Below, piece by piece: positions 50,482-58,772 of a stretch of 64,000 nt of DNA. The notes under the pieces are model-generated. The model made no database searches. It saw nothing but the letters and a program-made list of their open reading frames with translations, and was not told the origin of the DNA. Position 1 is the stretch's first letter; each line of letters opens with the position of its first letter. The stretch is from Larkinella sp. C7. Lineage in GTDB: Bacteria; Bacteroidota; Bacteroidia; Cytophagales; Spirosomataceae. The stretch spans positions 620,001 to 684,000 of the forward strand of contig NZ_VBSL01000001.1 in assembly GCF_006149005.1 (NCBI RefSeq). The letters run 5' to 3'. Both the position numbers and the translations under genes were made by a program.

Positions 50482-51591
50482 TTAGGATTTTAAAAACTTC
50501 CGGGCTTCCTGAATGGTCGACTTGTATTCGGCCATGCTCAACACCTTTTTGTACATGGACTTCGCCCGGTTCCGGTCGCCTGACTGGGCCGAAATTCGGG
50601 CTAAACCGCTGTAGGCGTGGGCTGTAAATTCTTTCGCAAAAACCTCGTCCACCGGCATTTTTAAAGCGTTCTGGTAATTTTCGGCAGCCAGTTTGTGGTT
50701 GCCGTTCATTTTTTCTTCGGTAATGCCTTCCAATACTTTTACCGGCATGGCCAGAAATTTCTGGGGAAGATTCCGCAACCGTTCGATGTAGGCCTGGGCA
50801 TCGCGGTACCGACCCGACTGCACCAGCGCTTCGGCGCATCCCAGCGTAAAGATCGGGTTTTGCGGGTACTTATCTGCCAGCGGTTTCAGAAACAGGGCCG
50901 CGCGGGCTGGTTGGCTTTCGTGTTTCAGGTAAATATGACCCAAATAGAGCGCGGTTTCGGTCCGGGTGAAAACACCCCGGCGAACAGCCGTTTCCATTTG
51001 CTTCATTCCCAGCGCCATATCGCCATTCTGAAAAAAAAGCAGCAGCGGTTTCGACACCGGATGATCCAGCGGATAGCGCTCAATGTAGTAATTATAAAGC
51101 CCGGTTGAAAAATAAAATTCCGGATTTTTATCCATCAGTTTAAATCCCTTCCGCAAATAGCTATACGCCTTCTGCGCTTCACCCACGGCTTTCATCGTCT
51201 CGTTGTCGTAGTGGTTTTTCATCGCCAGATAGCCGTGTGAAGCCAGCGAAAAAAAGACACCCTCCGGATCGTTTTCATTGCGATCGAGCATTTTTTTCGA
51301 CAGCGCAATGCCCTGATTCAGGTAGTTGACATACTGTGCAGTGGCATTTTTGTTTTCTTTCAACGGCAGATATTGCCAGTAGAGTTGGATGGCTTTCATC
51401 ACCGGTACCACCGGATGCTGGGGGTATTTGGCTTTTACCTGCCGAATGTAGTCATCCGCTTCATCGAATTCGTAGTTGTAAATTTTATCGGTAGCCTTCA
51501 AAATAATCTGCTGAATACCAGCGTCATCGAGTATCTGGGCGAGAGCCGGCAAAGGGCCCGATAAGAAAAGCAGGAGCCAGAATTTTTTCAT
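50482..51591 (-). CDS. Exported TPR-repeat protein
   Basis: 369 residues, signal peptide MKKFWLLLFLSGPLPALAQ. Tetratricopeptide-like helix pairs throughout (FDEADDYIRQVKAKYPQHPV, FSLASHGYLAMKNHYDNETM, ALYLGHIYLKHESQPARAAL, GCAEALVQSGRYRDAQAYIE, ARISAQSGDRNRAKSMYKKV). Periplasmic scaffold or interaction protein; partner unknown. Probably co-transcribed with the phosphotriesterase-like gene 18 bases downstream. Confidence 0.87.
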   Translation of the reverse strand: MKKFWLLLFLSGPLPALAQILDDAGIQQIILKATDKIYNYEFDEADDYIRQVKAKYPQHPVVPVMKAIQLYWQYLPLKENKNATAQYVNYLNQGIALSKKMLDRNENDPEGVFFSLASHGYLAMKNHYDNETMKAVGEAQKAYSYLRKGFKLMDKNPEFYFSTGLYNYYIERYPLDHPVSKPLLLFFQNGDMALGMKQMETAVRRGVFTRTETALYLGHIYLKHESQPARAALFLKPLADKYPQNPIFTLGCAEALVQSGRYRDAQAYIERLRNLPQKFLAMPVKVLEGITEEKMNGNHKLAAENYQNALKMPVDEVFAKEFTAHAYSGLARISAQSGDRNRAKSMYKKVLSMAEYKSTIQEARKFLKS

Positions 51592-51628
51592 GGGAAGGTG
51601 TGTTCACGAGTTACGGGAATGTTCTTTT

Positions 51629-51658
51629 TTGAAGAATACAATTAGACCGTTACTTTTG
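51629..51658 (+). promoter_or_regulatory. Consensus Bacteroidota promoter of the M16 peptidase operon
   Basis: TTG (51629-51631, preceded by a T-run), exactly 19 bases, then TACTTTTG (51651-51658). The M16 gene ATG is at 51705, giving a leader of about 40 bases. One of the two best TTG-N19-TAnnTTTG matches I found. Confidence 0.65.
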
Positions 51659-51704
51659 TTAGTTCTCAAAACGCCTAACGACACCCCCACCGAAAAAGTT
51701 TGCC

Positions 51705-52940
51705 ATGATTCGATTCACGCATTTTGTGTTAGATAACGGTTTAAAAGTCTACGTTCACGAGGACCCGACCAGCCCGATGGCGACGGTCAATATTTTGTAC
51801 AATGTCGGGTCGCGCGATGAAGATGCGGGAAAAACCGGTTTTGCACATTTGTTCGAACACCTGATGTTTGGCGGCTCCCGCAACATTCCGAGCTACGACG
51901 AACCGCTGCAAAAAGTGGGGGGCGAAAACAACGCCTTCACCTCACCCGACATCACGAATTACTACATCACGCTCCCATCGGCCAACCTGGAAACCGCCTT
52001 CTGGCTCGAATCCGACCGGATGCTGGGCCTGTCGTTCGACCCGACGGTTTTGGACGTGCAGCAGAAAGTGGTGATCGAAGAATTCAAGCAACGTTACCTC
52101 AACCAGCCCTACGGCGATGTCTGGCTGAAACTCCGCCCACTGGCCTACCAGGTGCATCCGTATCAGTGGGCCACGATCGGCAAAGACATCAGCCACATCG
52201 AAACGGCGACCCTGGACGATGTAAAGCACTTTTTTTATACGCACTACCTGCCGAACAACGCCACGATGGTGGTGGGCGGAAACGTCACGCTCGAACAGGT
52301 CAAGCAACTGTCGAAAAAATGGTTTGAGCCCATTCCGGCGGGCAAGGTTCACGTGCGCAATCTGCCGCAGGAACCGGTGCAGACCGAAGCCCGGTTTCTG
52401 GAAACGGTCGCTGAAGTTCCCCTCAATGCGCTCTACAAAGTATACCACATGCCGGGTCGTTTCGCGGACGACTACTACTGCGCCGACCTGCTGAGCGACG
52501 TGCTGGGGCGGGGAAAATCGTCGCGGCTTTACCAGAAGTTGTTGAAAGAACAGGCGCTGTTCACCGGTATTTCGGCGCACTCGACCGGATCGCTGGACCC
52601 CGGTTTGCTCGTCATCAGCGGTTCGCTGAATCAGGGCGTATCGCTGGAAGAAGCCGATGCCGCTATTGAAAGCGTTGTGAATGAAATCGTTAGCCAAACC
52701 GTACCGGAAAACGAACTGGCCAAAGTGAAGAATCAGGCGGAAGCGACCCTGGTGTTTTCGGAGGTAGAACTGCTGAACCGCGCCATGAATCTGGCGTATG
52801 CGGCCAATGCCGGCAATGCGGACTGGGTGAATCAGGAAACGGAACGGATTCAGGCCATTACGCCCGACGCCATTCAGTCGATTGCCCAAAAACTGCTTCG
52901 GAAAGAAAACCGCTCTACCCTGTATTACCGGGCCGCTTAG
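51705..52940 (+). CDS. M16 family zinc peptidase (pitrilysin type)
   Basis: 411 residues. Inverted zinc motif His48-x-x-Glu51-His52 in FAHLFEHLMFGGS, with the downstream Glu in VVIEEFKQR. Substrate-side elements GGENNAFTSPDITNY and, in the second half, VLGRGKSSRLYQKLLKEQAL are typical of the processing-peptidase-like group. No clear signal peptide, so cytosolic or periplasmic by other means. ispF follows after 11 bases; likely one transcript from the promoter at 51629-51658. Confidence 0.92.
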   Translation: MIRFTHFVLDNGLKVYVHEDPTSPMATVNILYNVGSRDEDAGKTGFAHLFEHLMFGGSRNIPSYDEPLQKVGGENNAFTSPDITNYYITLPSANLETAFWLESDRMLGLSFDPTVLDVQQKVVIEEFKQRYLNQPYGDVWLKLRPLAYQVHPYQWATIGKDISHIETATLDDVKHFFYTHYLPNNATMVVGGNVTLEQVKQLSKKWFEPIPAGKVHVRNLPQEPVQTEARFLETVAEVPLNALYKVYHMPGRFADDYYCADLLSDVLGRGKSSRLYQKLLKEQALFTGISAHSTGSLDPGLLVISGSLNQGVSLEEADAAIESVVNEIVSQTVPENELAKVKNQAEATLVFSEVELLNRAMNLAYAANAGNADWVNQETERIQAITPDAIQSIAQKLLRKENRSTLYYRAA

Positions 52941-52951
52941 GTCGAACTGTT

Positions 52952-53428
52952 ATGAAAATTCGCGTAGGGCAAGGATACGACGTGCATCAGTTAGCCGAAG
53001 GCCGGGAATTCTGGCTTGGCGGTATTTTAATTCCGCACACACACGGCGCGCAGGGACATTCCGACGCCGATGTAGTCTGCCACGTGCTCTGTGATGCCTT
53101 GCTGGGGGCCGCCAATCTGCGAAACATCGGCTACCATTTTTCAGACAAAGATCCGCGCTGGAAAGGCGTCGACAGCAAGCTGCTGCTGGCCGAGGTGATG
53201 CGGATGATTCGCGAAAAAGGGTACGAAGTTGCGAACGTCGATGTGACGGTGGTATTGCAGGAACCGAAGTTAAATCCGTACATTCCGGCGATGAAAACCT
53301 GCCTGTCGGGCGTTATGCAAATCCCGGAAGACGATATTTCCATCAAGGCCACCACGTCCGAACACATGGGCTTTGTGGGCCGAAAAGAAGGCATTGCGGC
53401 TTTTTGCGTCGCGTTGATTTATTCCTGA
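52952..53428 (+). CDS. ispF: 2-C-methyl-D-erythritol 2,4-cyclodiphosphate synthase
   Basis: 158 residues, normal length. Forms the cyclodiphosphate in the MEP isoprenoid pathway. Zinc ligands Asp10, His12 (GQGYDVHQL) and His44 (HSDADVVCHVLCDALLGA). C-terminal signature IKATTSEHMGFVGRKEGIAA. Homotrimer in the cytosol. Sits between the M16 peptidase and amidohydrolase genes. Confidence 0.97.
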   Translation: MKIRVGQGYDVHQLAEGREFWLGGILIPHTHGAQGHSDADVVCHVLCDALLGAANLRNIGYHFSDKDPRWKGVDSKLLLAEVMRMIREKGYEVANVDVTVVLQEPKLNPYIPAMKTCLSGVMQIPEDDISIKATTSEHMGFVGRKEGIAAFCVALIYS

Positions 53429-53474
53429 GTTGGTACTGAAACCGTTTCATTTACACTCATTGACCCGATAAACG

Positions 53475-54626
53475 ATGCTTTTATCTCTGCGAAATCTGCG
53501 CCACCTCACCGCGCTTTCGGCGTTTTCTCTCCTCATCCTGTCGGTCCGCGCACAGCCGAAAGTAGCAACCGCCAACGGCCCGATCGATTTTGAAGAGTAT
53601 GAACCGGTTTCGACCCTGAAGACCCCGGAACACAAAATCACCCGCGCCAAATACCCCTTTATCGACGTTCACAACCACCAGTATGACATGGACCGGACGG
53701 ATTTACGGAAACTGGTGACGCAGATGGACAGCCTGAACATGGGCATCATGGTCAATCTGAGCGGACGCGGCTTTACGTCGAACGTAGCCGAAAGCAGCAC
53801 TTTTCTCGGCAATGCGCTGGCCAATGTGCAGAAGTCGTATCCCAAGCGGCTGGCGATTTTTACCAACATCAACTTTGCCAACCTGGGCGAACCCGGCTGG
53901 ACGGAAAAGGCCGTCAAACTGCTGGAAGACGACATCAAAAACGGCGCAAAAGGCCTGAAAATCTATAAAAGTCTGGGTTTTAATGTGAAGGATACGGAAG
54001 GCAAACGCGTTCGGGTAGACGATCCGCGCCTGGATGCGATCTGGGCCAAATGCGGTCAGTTGGGCGTTCCGGTTTTGATTCACACCGCCGACCCGAAACC
54101 GTTCTGGGACCCGATGGACCGCTTCAACGAACGCTGGCTGGAACTGAAAACCCACCCCGGCCGGAAACGGTCGGAAAGCAACCCGGTTTCCTGGGAACAA
54201 CTGATTGCCGAACAGCACAATGTATTTCGCAAACACCCGAAAACGACGTTTATCAACGCCCACATGGGCTGGTATCCGAACGATCTGGTGAAGCTGGACA
54301 GTCTGATGAAGGTGTTTCCGAACATGCTGGTCGAAATTGGAGCGGTTATTGCCGAACTCGGTCGCCAGCCCCGGGCTTCGCGGAAATTCTTTGAAAAATA
54401 CCAGGACCGGATTCTGTTCGGAAAAGACAGTTGGGTGCCGTCGGAGTATGCAACGTATTTCCGCGTACTGGAAACCGACGACGAATATTTTCCGTACCAC
54501 AAAAAATACCACGCGTTCTGGCGCATGTACGGCATGGCGTTACCCGACGAGGTGCTGAAAAAAGTCTATTACAAAAATGCCCTGCGGATCATTCCGGGCC
54601 TGGATAAATCGCAGTTTCCAAACTAA
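53475..54626 (+). CDS. Exported amidohydrolase-family protein
   Basis: 383 residues with signal peptide (ALSAFSLLILSVRAQ). Amidohydrolase_2-like TIM barrel: YPFIDVHNHQYDMDRTDLRK (metal His-x-His type), KGLKIYKSLGFNVKDTEGKR, VPVLIHTADPKPFWDPMDRF, FINAHMGWYPNDLVKLDSLM and LFGKDSWVPSEYATYFRVLE (Asp). Substrate unknown. The next gene, a dipeptide epimerase, starts 5 bases after the stop, so a role in peptide or muropeptide breakdown is possible. Confidence 0.88.
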   Translation: MLLSLRNLRHLTALSAFSLLILSVRAQPKVATANGPIDFEEYEPVSTLKTPEHKITRAKYPFIDVHNHQYDMDRTDLRKLVTQMDSLNMGIMVNLSGRGFTSNVAESSTFLGNALANVQKSYPKRLAIFTNINFANLGEPGWTEKAVKLLEDDIKNGAKGLKIYKSLGFNVKDTEGKRVRVDDPRLDAIWAKCGQLGVPVLIHTADPKPFWDPMDRFNERWLELKTHPGRKRSESNPVSWEQLIAEQHNVFRKHPKTTFINAHMGWYPNDLVKLDSLMKVFPNMLVEIGAVIAELGRQPRASRKFFEKYQDRILFGKDSWVPSEYATYFRVLETDDEYFPYHKKYHAFWRMYGMALPDEVLKKVYYKNALRIIPGLDKSQFPN

Positions 54627-54631
54627 CTATA

Positions 54632-55732
54632 ATGCTGAAAATCACCCACATCGACATTTTCAAGCTTAATATTCCCCTGAAGGCTCCCATCGCCATTTCG
54701 TTGGGAACGATTGAAAATGCCCGAAATCTGCTCGTCCGGATTCACGCCGACGGGTTGGTGGGATGGGGAGAAGGCTCGCCGTTCTGGATGATTGTCGGCG
54801 AAACGCAGGAAACCGGTTTTGCAGCCGCCCGTGATTTTGGCAAACTGCTCATTGGGCAGAATGCGCTGGATATTGAAGGTAATCTGAACCGGCTGGACAC
54901 TTATTTGCCCAACAACCCAACGGTAAAAAGTGCGTTCGATATGGCGCTATTCGATCTGGCTGCCCAGGCGGCCCGAATGCCGTTGTACGCGTTTCTGGGA
55001 GGAGAACGGTTTACGCTGGTCACCGACGAAACGATCTACCTCAATTCGCCGGAACGCATGGCTGACGACGCCGTTCGGATCAGGGAAAAAGGCGGTCTGG
55101 CGATCAAAGTGAAGCTCGGCACCAACCAGCGCGACGACATCCGGCGTGTGGAGGTGATTCGGGAAGCGGTGGGCGACGGCATTCCGATTCGGACGGATGC
55201 CAACCAGGGCTGGAATTACGTCACGGCGGTCAATGTGCTCAGAACCATCCAGGACTGGAACATCGAATACTGCGAACAACCCGTCAAGCACTGGGCCATT
55301 GCCGACCTGAAGCGACTGCGAACCAAGACGACCGTTCCCATCATGGCCGACGAATCGCTGTTCAACCATCGGGATGCCCTGCGGCTGGCGCAGGAAGAAG
55401 CCGTCGATTACTTCAACATCAAGTTGTCGAAAAGCGGGGGAATTTTTAACGCCCAGAAAATCAACGCCATTGCCGAAGCGGCCGGCATCCCGTGCATGAT
55501 CGGTTGCATGTCGGAATCCCGGCTCGCCATCACGGCCAAAGCCCATTTTGCCTCCGCCCGGCGGAACGTTTCGTTCTACGATCTGGATGCGCCTTTTGAA
55601 CACGCCGAAGACCCGGTTTTGGGGGGCGTTACGTACAGAGGTTACGAAATTGAATTGCCAACCGGGCCGGGAATCGGTGCCACCATTGACGAAACGTTTC
55701 TGGACGGTTTGGAGAGAGTTGAGATTCGCTAG
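54632..55732 (+). CDS. Dipeptide epimerase (L-Ala-D/L-Glu type), enolase superfamily
   Basis: 366 residues. Muconate-lactonising-like enolase fold. Catalytic Lys pair in IKVK (Lys159/Lys161), metal ligands Asp189 (RTDANQGW), Glu215 (EYCEQPV) and Asp240 (MADESLF), and the second acid/base Lys264 in FNIKLSKSGG. The Asp-x-Asp in SFYDLDAPFEH is the alpha-amino-binding motif of dipeptide epimerases. Likely converts L-Ala-D-Glu to L-Ala-L-Glu in murein peptide recycling, though other dipeptides are used in this family. Confidence 0.9.
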   Translation: MLKITHIDIFKLNIPLKAPIAISLGTIENARNLLVRIHADGLVGWGEGSPFWMIVGETQETGFAAARDFGKLLIGQNALDIEGNLNRLDTYLPNNPTVKSAFDMALFDLAAQAARMPLYAFLGGERFTLVTDETIYLNSPERMADDAVRIREKGGLAIKVKLGTNQRDDIRRVEVIREAVGDGIPIRTDANQGWNYVTAVNVLRTIQDWNIEYCEQPVKHWAIADLKRLRTKTTVPIMADESLFNHRDALRLAQEEAVDYFNIKLSKSGGIFNAQKINAIAEAAGIPCMIGCMSESRLAITAKAHFASARRNVSFYDLDAPFEHAEDPVLGGVTYRGYEIELPTGPGIGATIDETFLDGLERVEIR

Positions 55733-55741
55733 TTGAACCCT

Positions 55742-56299
55742 ATGATTACAATTACGACCGCTCAATCGGATCAGGATTTGCGGGGCATTCTGGATTTGCA
55801 GCAAAAAAACCTCAAGAAAGCGCTGTCTGCCGAACGGATCGAAAGTCAGGGATTTTTAACCGTTGAGCACACCCTGCCGCTGCTTCGACGGATGAATGAA
55901 GCCGCCCCCAGTGTAATTGCCAAAAACGATGATGAGGTGGTTGGTTACTGTCTAACGATGATCCCCGCATTCCGTAACGAAATCCCGGTTCTGGTTTCCA
56001 TGTTCGACCTGCTCAACCAGCTTCCCTACCAGGACCAGTTACTCAGCCAGTCGAATTATGTGGTCATGGGACAAATCTGCGTGGCGGATGGCTACCGGGG
56101 TCAGGGGATTTTTGATCGGATGTATGGGTTGTTTCGGGAAAAACTGAGCCCCTCTTATTCACGGGCCATCACCGAAGTAGCAGCAAGCAACCGTCGGTCG
56201 AAACGGGCGCACGAACGGGTCGGTTTTCGAATCATTCACTCGCATGACAACCCGGTTTCTGCCGAAAGCTGGAATGTGCTGGTTTGGGATTGGCGGTGA
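55742..56299 (+). CDS. GNAT family N-acetyltransferase
   Basis: About 185 residues from ATG 55742 (MITITTAQSDQDLRGILDLQ); a TTG three codons earlier is a weaker choice. GNAT motif A: MGQICVADGYRGQGIFDRMY (RGQGIF loop), then VAASNRRSKRAHERVGFRII. Probably the last gene of the operon from 51705. It converges with the broken antitoxin-like gene, whose end is 2 bases away. Confidence 0.87.
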   Translation: MITITTAQSDQDLRGILDLQQKNLKKALSAERIESQGFLTVEHTLPLLRRMNEAAPSVIAKNDDEVVGYCLTMIPAFRNEIPVLVSMFDLLNQLPYQDQLLSQSNYVVMGQICVADGYRGQGIFDRMYGLFREKLSPSYSRAITEVAASNRRSKRAHERVGFRIIHSHDNPVSAESWNVLVWDWR

Positions 56300-56301
56300 A
56301 A

Positions 56302-56490
56302 TCACCTTTCACTCTGGTAGGCATTTATTTCCGTCTGAATCTCTTCGGTTGTCATCTCAACGTCAGGCATTTCAGCATCAAGTTTTTCAAAGAGGTCGTC
56401 AAGCAACCGCACCTGCTATTTCCGTGCGATGATACGTCGGTCCTTGGCAGAGAAGGGCTCAAATGTTTTAATAAATTCGGTCTGTGTCAT
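56302..56490 (-). pseudogene. Antitoxin-like gene with an internal amber stop
   Basis: Reading the minus strand from ATG 56490: MTQTEFIKTFEPFSAKDRR and IIARK, then TAG at 56416-56418, then the same frame continues with QVRLLDDLFEKLDAEMPDVE and MTTEEIQTEINAYQSER to TGA at 56302. Total 62 codons. The pattern (N-terminal helix, LDAEMPDVEM, then a helix EEIQTEI) is like small addiction-module antitoxins seen beside PIN or RelE toxins in Bacteroidota and cyanobacteria. No toxin gene is adjacent. A single substitution would restore it, so decay is recent or the two halves are separate. Confidence 0.6.
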
Positions 56491-56563
56491 ATCAACACAC
56501 TAAATTAACGTGAATTATGGATGGGTTTGCCCCGGAGGGGCTCTCTGTTTATGTATAAATTAG

Positions 56564-56618
56564 CATAAGCTCCGGAGGAGCGTCCTGAAATCGCAAGGAC
56601 GCTCCTCCGGAGCTTATG
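56564..56618. repeat. Perfect 23-bp inverted repeat (REP-like)
   Basis: Arms 56564-56586 and 56596-56618 are exact reverse complements around a 9-base loop, with core CTCCGGAGGAGCGTCCT. Lies in the 279-base gap between the antitoxin-like pseudogene and the ABC exporter. Confidence 0.85.
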
Positions 56619-56651
56619 TTTGACCTGATCGCTTGAATACTATTGACAGAA

Positions 56652-56747
56652 GGCTCCGCCGGAGCCTGAGTAACCGTATTTTCCTGCGCGTCCCCGGTTT
56701 CGATCCATGCTACATTGGGCTCCGCTGGAGCCTGATTAACCGTATTT
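56652..56747. repeat. Two copies of a 30-base palindrome-headed repeat
   Basis: Copies 56652-56681 and 56718-56747 differ at 2 of 30 positions. Each starts with a small palindrome (GGCTCCGCCGGAGCC or GGCTCCGCTGGAGCC) and ends in TAACCGTATTT. They follow the 23-bp hairpin and end 23 bases before the ABC exporter stop. Confidence 0.85.
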
Positions 56748-56769
56748 CACGTTAAATTACCAGAAATTT

Positions 56770-58551
56770 TTACACTTCCTCCGCCTGCAACTGCTTCTCG
56801 TACAGTTCGCGGTAAACGCCGTTGGCCGCCAGCAGCTCCTCATGGGTGCCATGTTCGACTACGTTGCCTTCATCGAGCACCAGAATTTTATCCGCCAGTT
56901 TGGCCGACGAAACCCGGTGGGAAATCACCACGGAGGTGCGGTTTTCCATGATCCGGTGGAGGTTATTCAGAATGATGTTCTCCGTATTGGTATCCACTGC
57001 CGATAAACAATCGTCCAGAATCAGGATTTTAGGGTCGCGGGCGATGGCGCGGGCAATCGAGAGCCGCTGTTTCTGTCCCCCCGACAAGGTAACGCCCCGT
57101 TCGCCAATCCGCGTATCGAACTGCTCGGGAAAAGCGATGATATTCTGGTATAAATCCGCGTCTTTGATGGCCTGCTCCACTTTCTCCTGCGGCAGGTCGG
57201 GCATCCCGAATTTGACGTTGTTGCTGATGGTTTCGGAGAACAGAAACACTTCCTGCGGCACGTAGCCCATTTGCCGGCGAATGCTCATCAGGCTGTAATC
57301 CTTCAGCGGAATCCCGTCGATCAGAATTTCGCCCTCGGTGGGGTCATACATCCGCGTGAGCAGATTGGCCAGCGAGCTCTTGCCCGAACCGGTGGTTCCC
57401 AGAATGGCGACGGTTTCGCCCGCTTTGACGTTCAGGCTAAAATCCTTCAGCGCGACAATGCCCGAATCGGGGTATACAAACCGCACATTCCGGAATTCCA
57501 CCTCGCCCACGATCTCCCGTTCCAGCGATTTTTCGGAAACCAGATCGGTTTTCACGGCCAGAAACTCGTTGATGCGTTGCTGGGAAGCAGCCGCCCGCTG
57601 CGTCTGGCTCGTTGTCCAGCCGAGGGCCATCACTGGCCAGGTCAGCATGTTGACGTACAGGATAAACTCCATGATGTTGCCCGGAGTCAGCCGCCCGGTC
57701 AGAATTTCCTGACCACCGACATACACCACCAGCACGTTACTGAACCCGACAAGCAGCATGATCAGCGGAAAAAACAGCGAATCGACGCGGGTCAGTTGCA
57801 GGGATTTCTGTTTATAAACGTCACTTTCGGTGGTGAAATTGGCCGCCGAGTTGTCTTCGCGAACGAACGCCTTGAGCACCCGAATGCCGGAAAACGCTTC
57901 CTGAACAAAAGTGGAAAGCCGCGAAAGGCTCCGCTGAATTTCTTCCGAGCGTTTGATGATGATGGTATTGACGACATAAATCGCAATGGAAAGAACCGGC
58001 AACGGCAACAGCACGTAGAGACTCAGCCGGACGTTGATCGAAACCATGTAGCTGATTACCAGGATAAACAGCGTGATCAGGTTCAGCCCATACATGATCG
58101 ATGGTCCAACGTACATCCGCACTTTGCTCACGTCTTCAGAAATCCGGGCCATCAAATCACCGGTGTTGTGCTGACGGAAAAAACTGAGGGGCAGCGTCTG
58201 GTAATGCGCGTAAATTTCATTCTTCAGGTCGTACTCGATATGCCGCGACATGACGATCAGCGTTTGCCGCACCAGAAACAGAAAGAAGCCTTTCAGGAGC
58301 GCCATCGCCAGAATCAGCAACCCGTAGAACAGAATGCTGAAGGCGAACACATCGTAGAGATTGCTTTGCAGGCGACTGCCGTTGTAGAGAAAATAAATAT
58401 CCAGCGTTTCTTTCACCAGATCGAGCGAATACCGCACCAACTGCGCCGGAATAATCCCGAACAGGTTGGAAATGATGGTGAAAGCGGTTCCCCAAATGAG
58501 GTACCACTTATATTTCAGCAGGTATTTATTGAGGTGGGAAAGTGCTTTCAC
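56770..58551 (-). CDS. ABC exporter, fused permease and ATPase (MsbA-like)
   Basis: 593 residues, half-transporter. The N-terminal six-helix exporter domain includes WYLIWGTAFTIISNLFGIIP, SILFYGLLILAMALLKGFFL and LYVLLPLPVLSIAIYVVNTI. The C-terminal ATPase has Walker A ILGTTGSGKSSLANLL, Q-loop YVPQEVFLFSETISNN, signature TLSGGQKQRLSIARAIARDP, Walker B ILILDDCLSAVD and the His switch SHRVSS. Acts as a homodimer or heterodimer in the inner membrane. Lipid or drug export is typical; substrate unknown. Confidence 0.93.
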   Translation of the reverse strand: MKALSHLNKYLLKYKWYLIWGTAFTIISNLFGIIPAQLVRYSLDLVKETLDIYFLYNGSRLQSNLYDVFAFSILFYGLLILAMALLKGFFLFLVRQTLIVMSRHIEYDLKNEIYAHYQTLPLSFFRQHNTGDLMARISEDVSKVRMYVGPSIMYGLNLITLFILVISYMVSINVRLSLYVLLPLPVLSIAIYVVNTIIIKRSEEIQRSLSRLSTFVQEAFSGIRVLKAFVREDNSAANFTTESDVYKQKSLQLTRVDSLFFPLIMLLVGFSNVLVVYVGGQEILTGRLTPGNIMEFILYVNMLTWPVMALGWTTSQTQRAAASQQRINEFLAVKTDLVSEKSLEREIVGEVEFRNVRFVYPDSGIVALKDFSLNVKAGETVAILGTTGSGKSSLANLLTRMYDPTEGEILIDGIPLKDYSLMSIRRQMGYVPQEVFLFSETISNNVKFGMPDLPQEKVEQAIKDADLYQNIIAFPEQFDTRIGERGVTLSGGQKQRLSIARAIARDPKILILDDCLSAVDTNTENIILNNLHRIMENRTSVVISHRVSSAKLADKILVLDEGNVVEHGTHEELLAANGVYRELYEKQLQAEEV

Positions 58552-58705
58552 AAATCAGCAGGCGTCTTTCAATGAAACAAATCAGGGATATGGGCTGGTA
58601 ACAGAAATCGGGCCGGAATAGTTTATCGACACGATAGGTTGACCGGTATTCGTCCTGAACCGGTATTTCGCCGGTGAAGACAAGTATAGTTCAAGACATT
58701 TTCCG

Positions 58706-58713
58706 TACTTTTG
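58706..58713 (+). promoter_or_regulatory. Putative -7 element (TACTTTTG) of nusB
   Basis: TAnnTTTG match 59 bases before the nusB ATG at 58773. No -33 TTG at 19 bases. Confidence 0.4.
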
Positions 58714-58772
58714 TACCCAATTACCAATCTTCGAAATATCGAACCGAGTTCTTTGTTTCTTGCCGGACCAGA

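Noticed and set aside
57271-58575. Open frame of 434 codons on the plus strand
   Set aside because: Antisense to the ABC exporter, whose Walker and signature motifs are intact. The shadow translation has no domain or signal.
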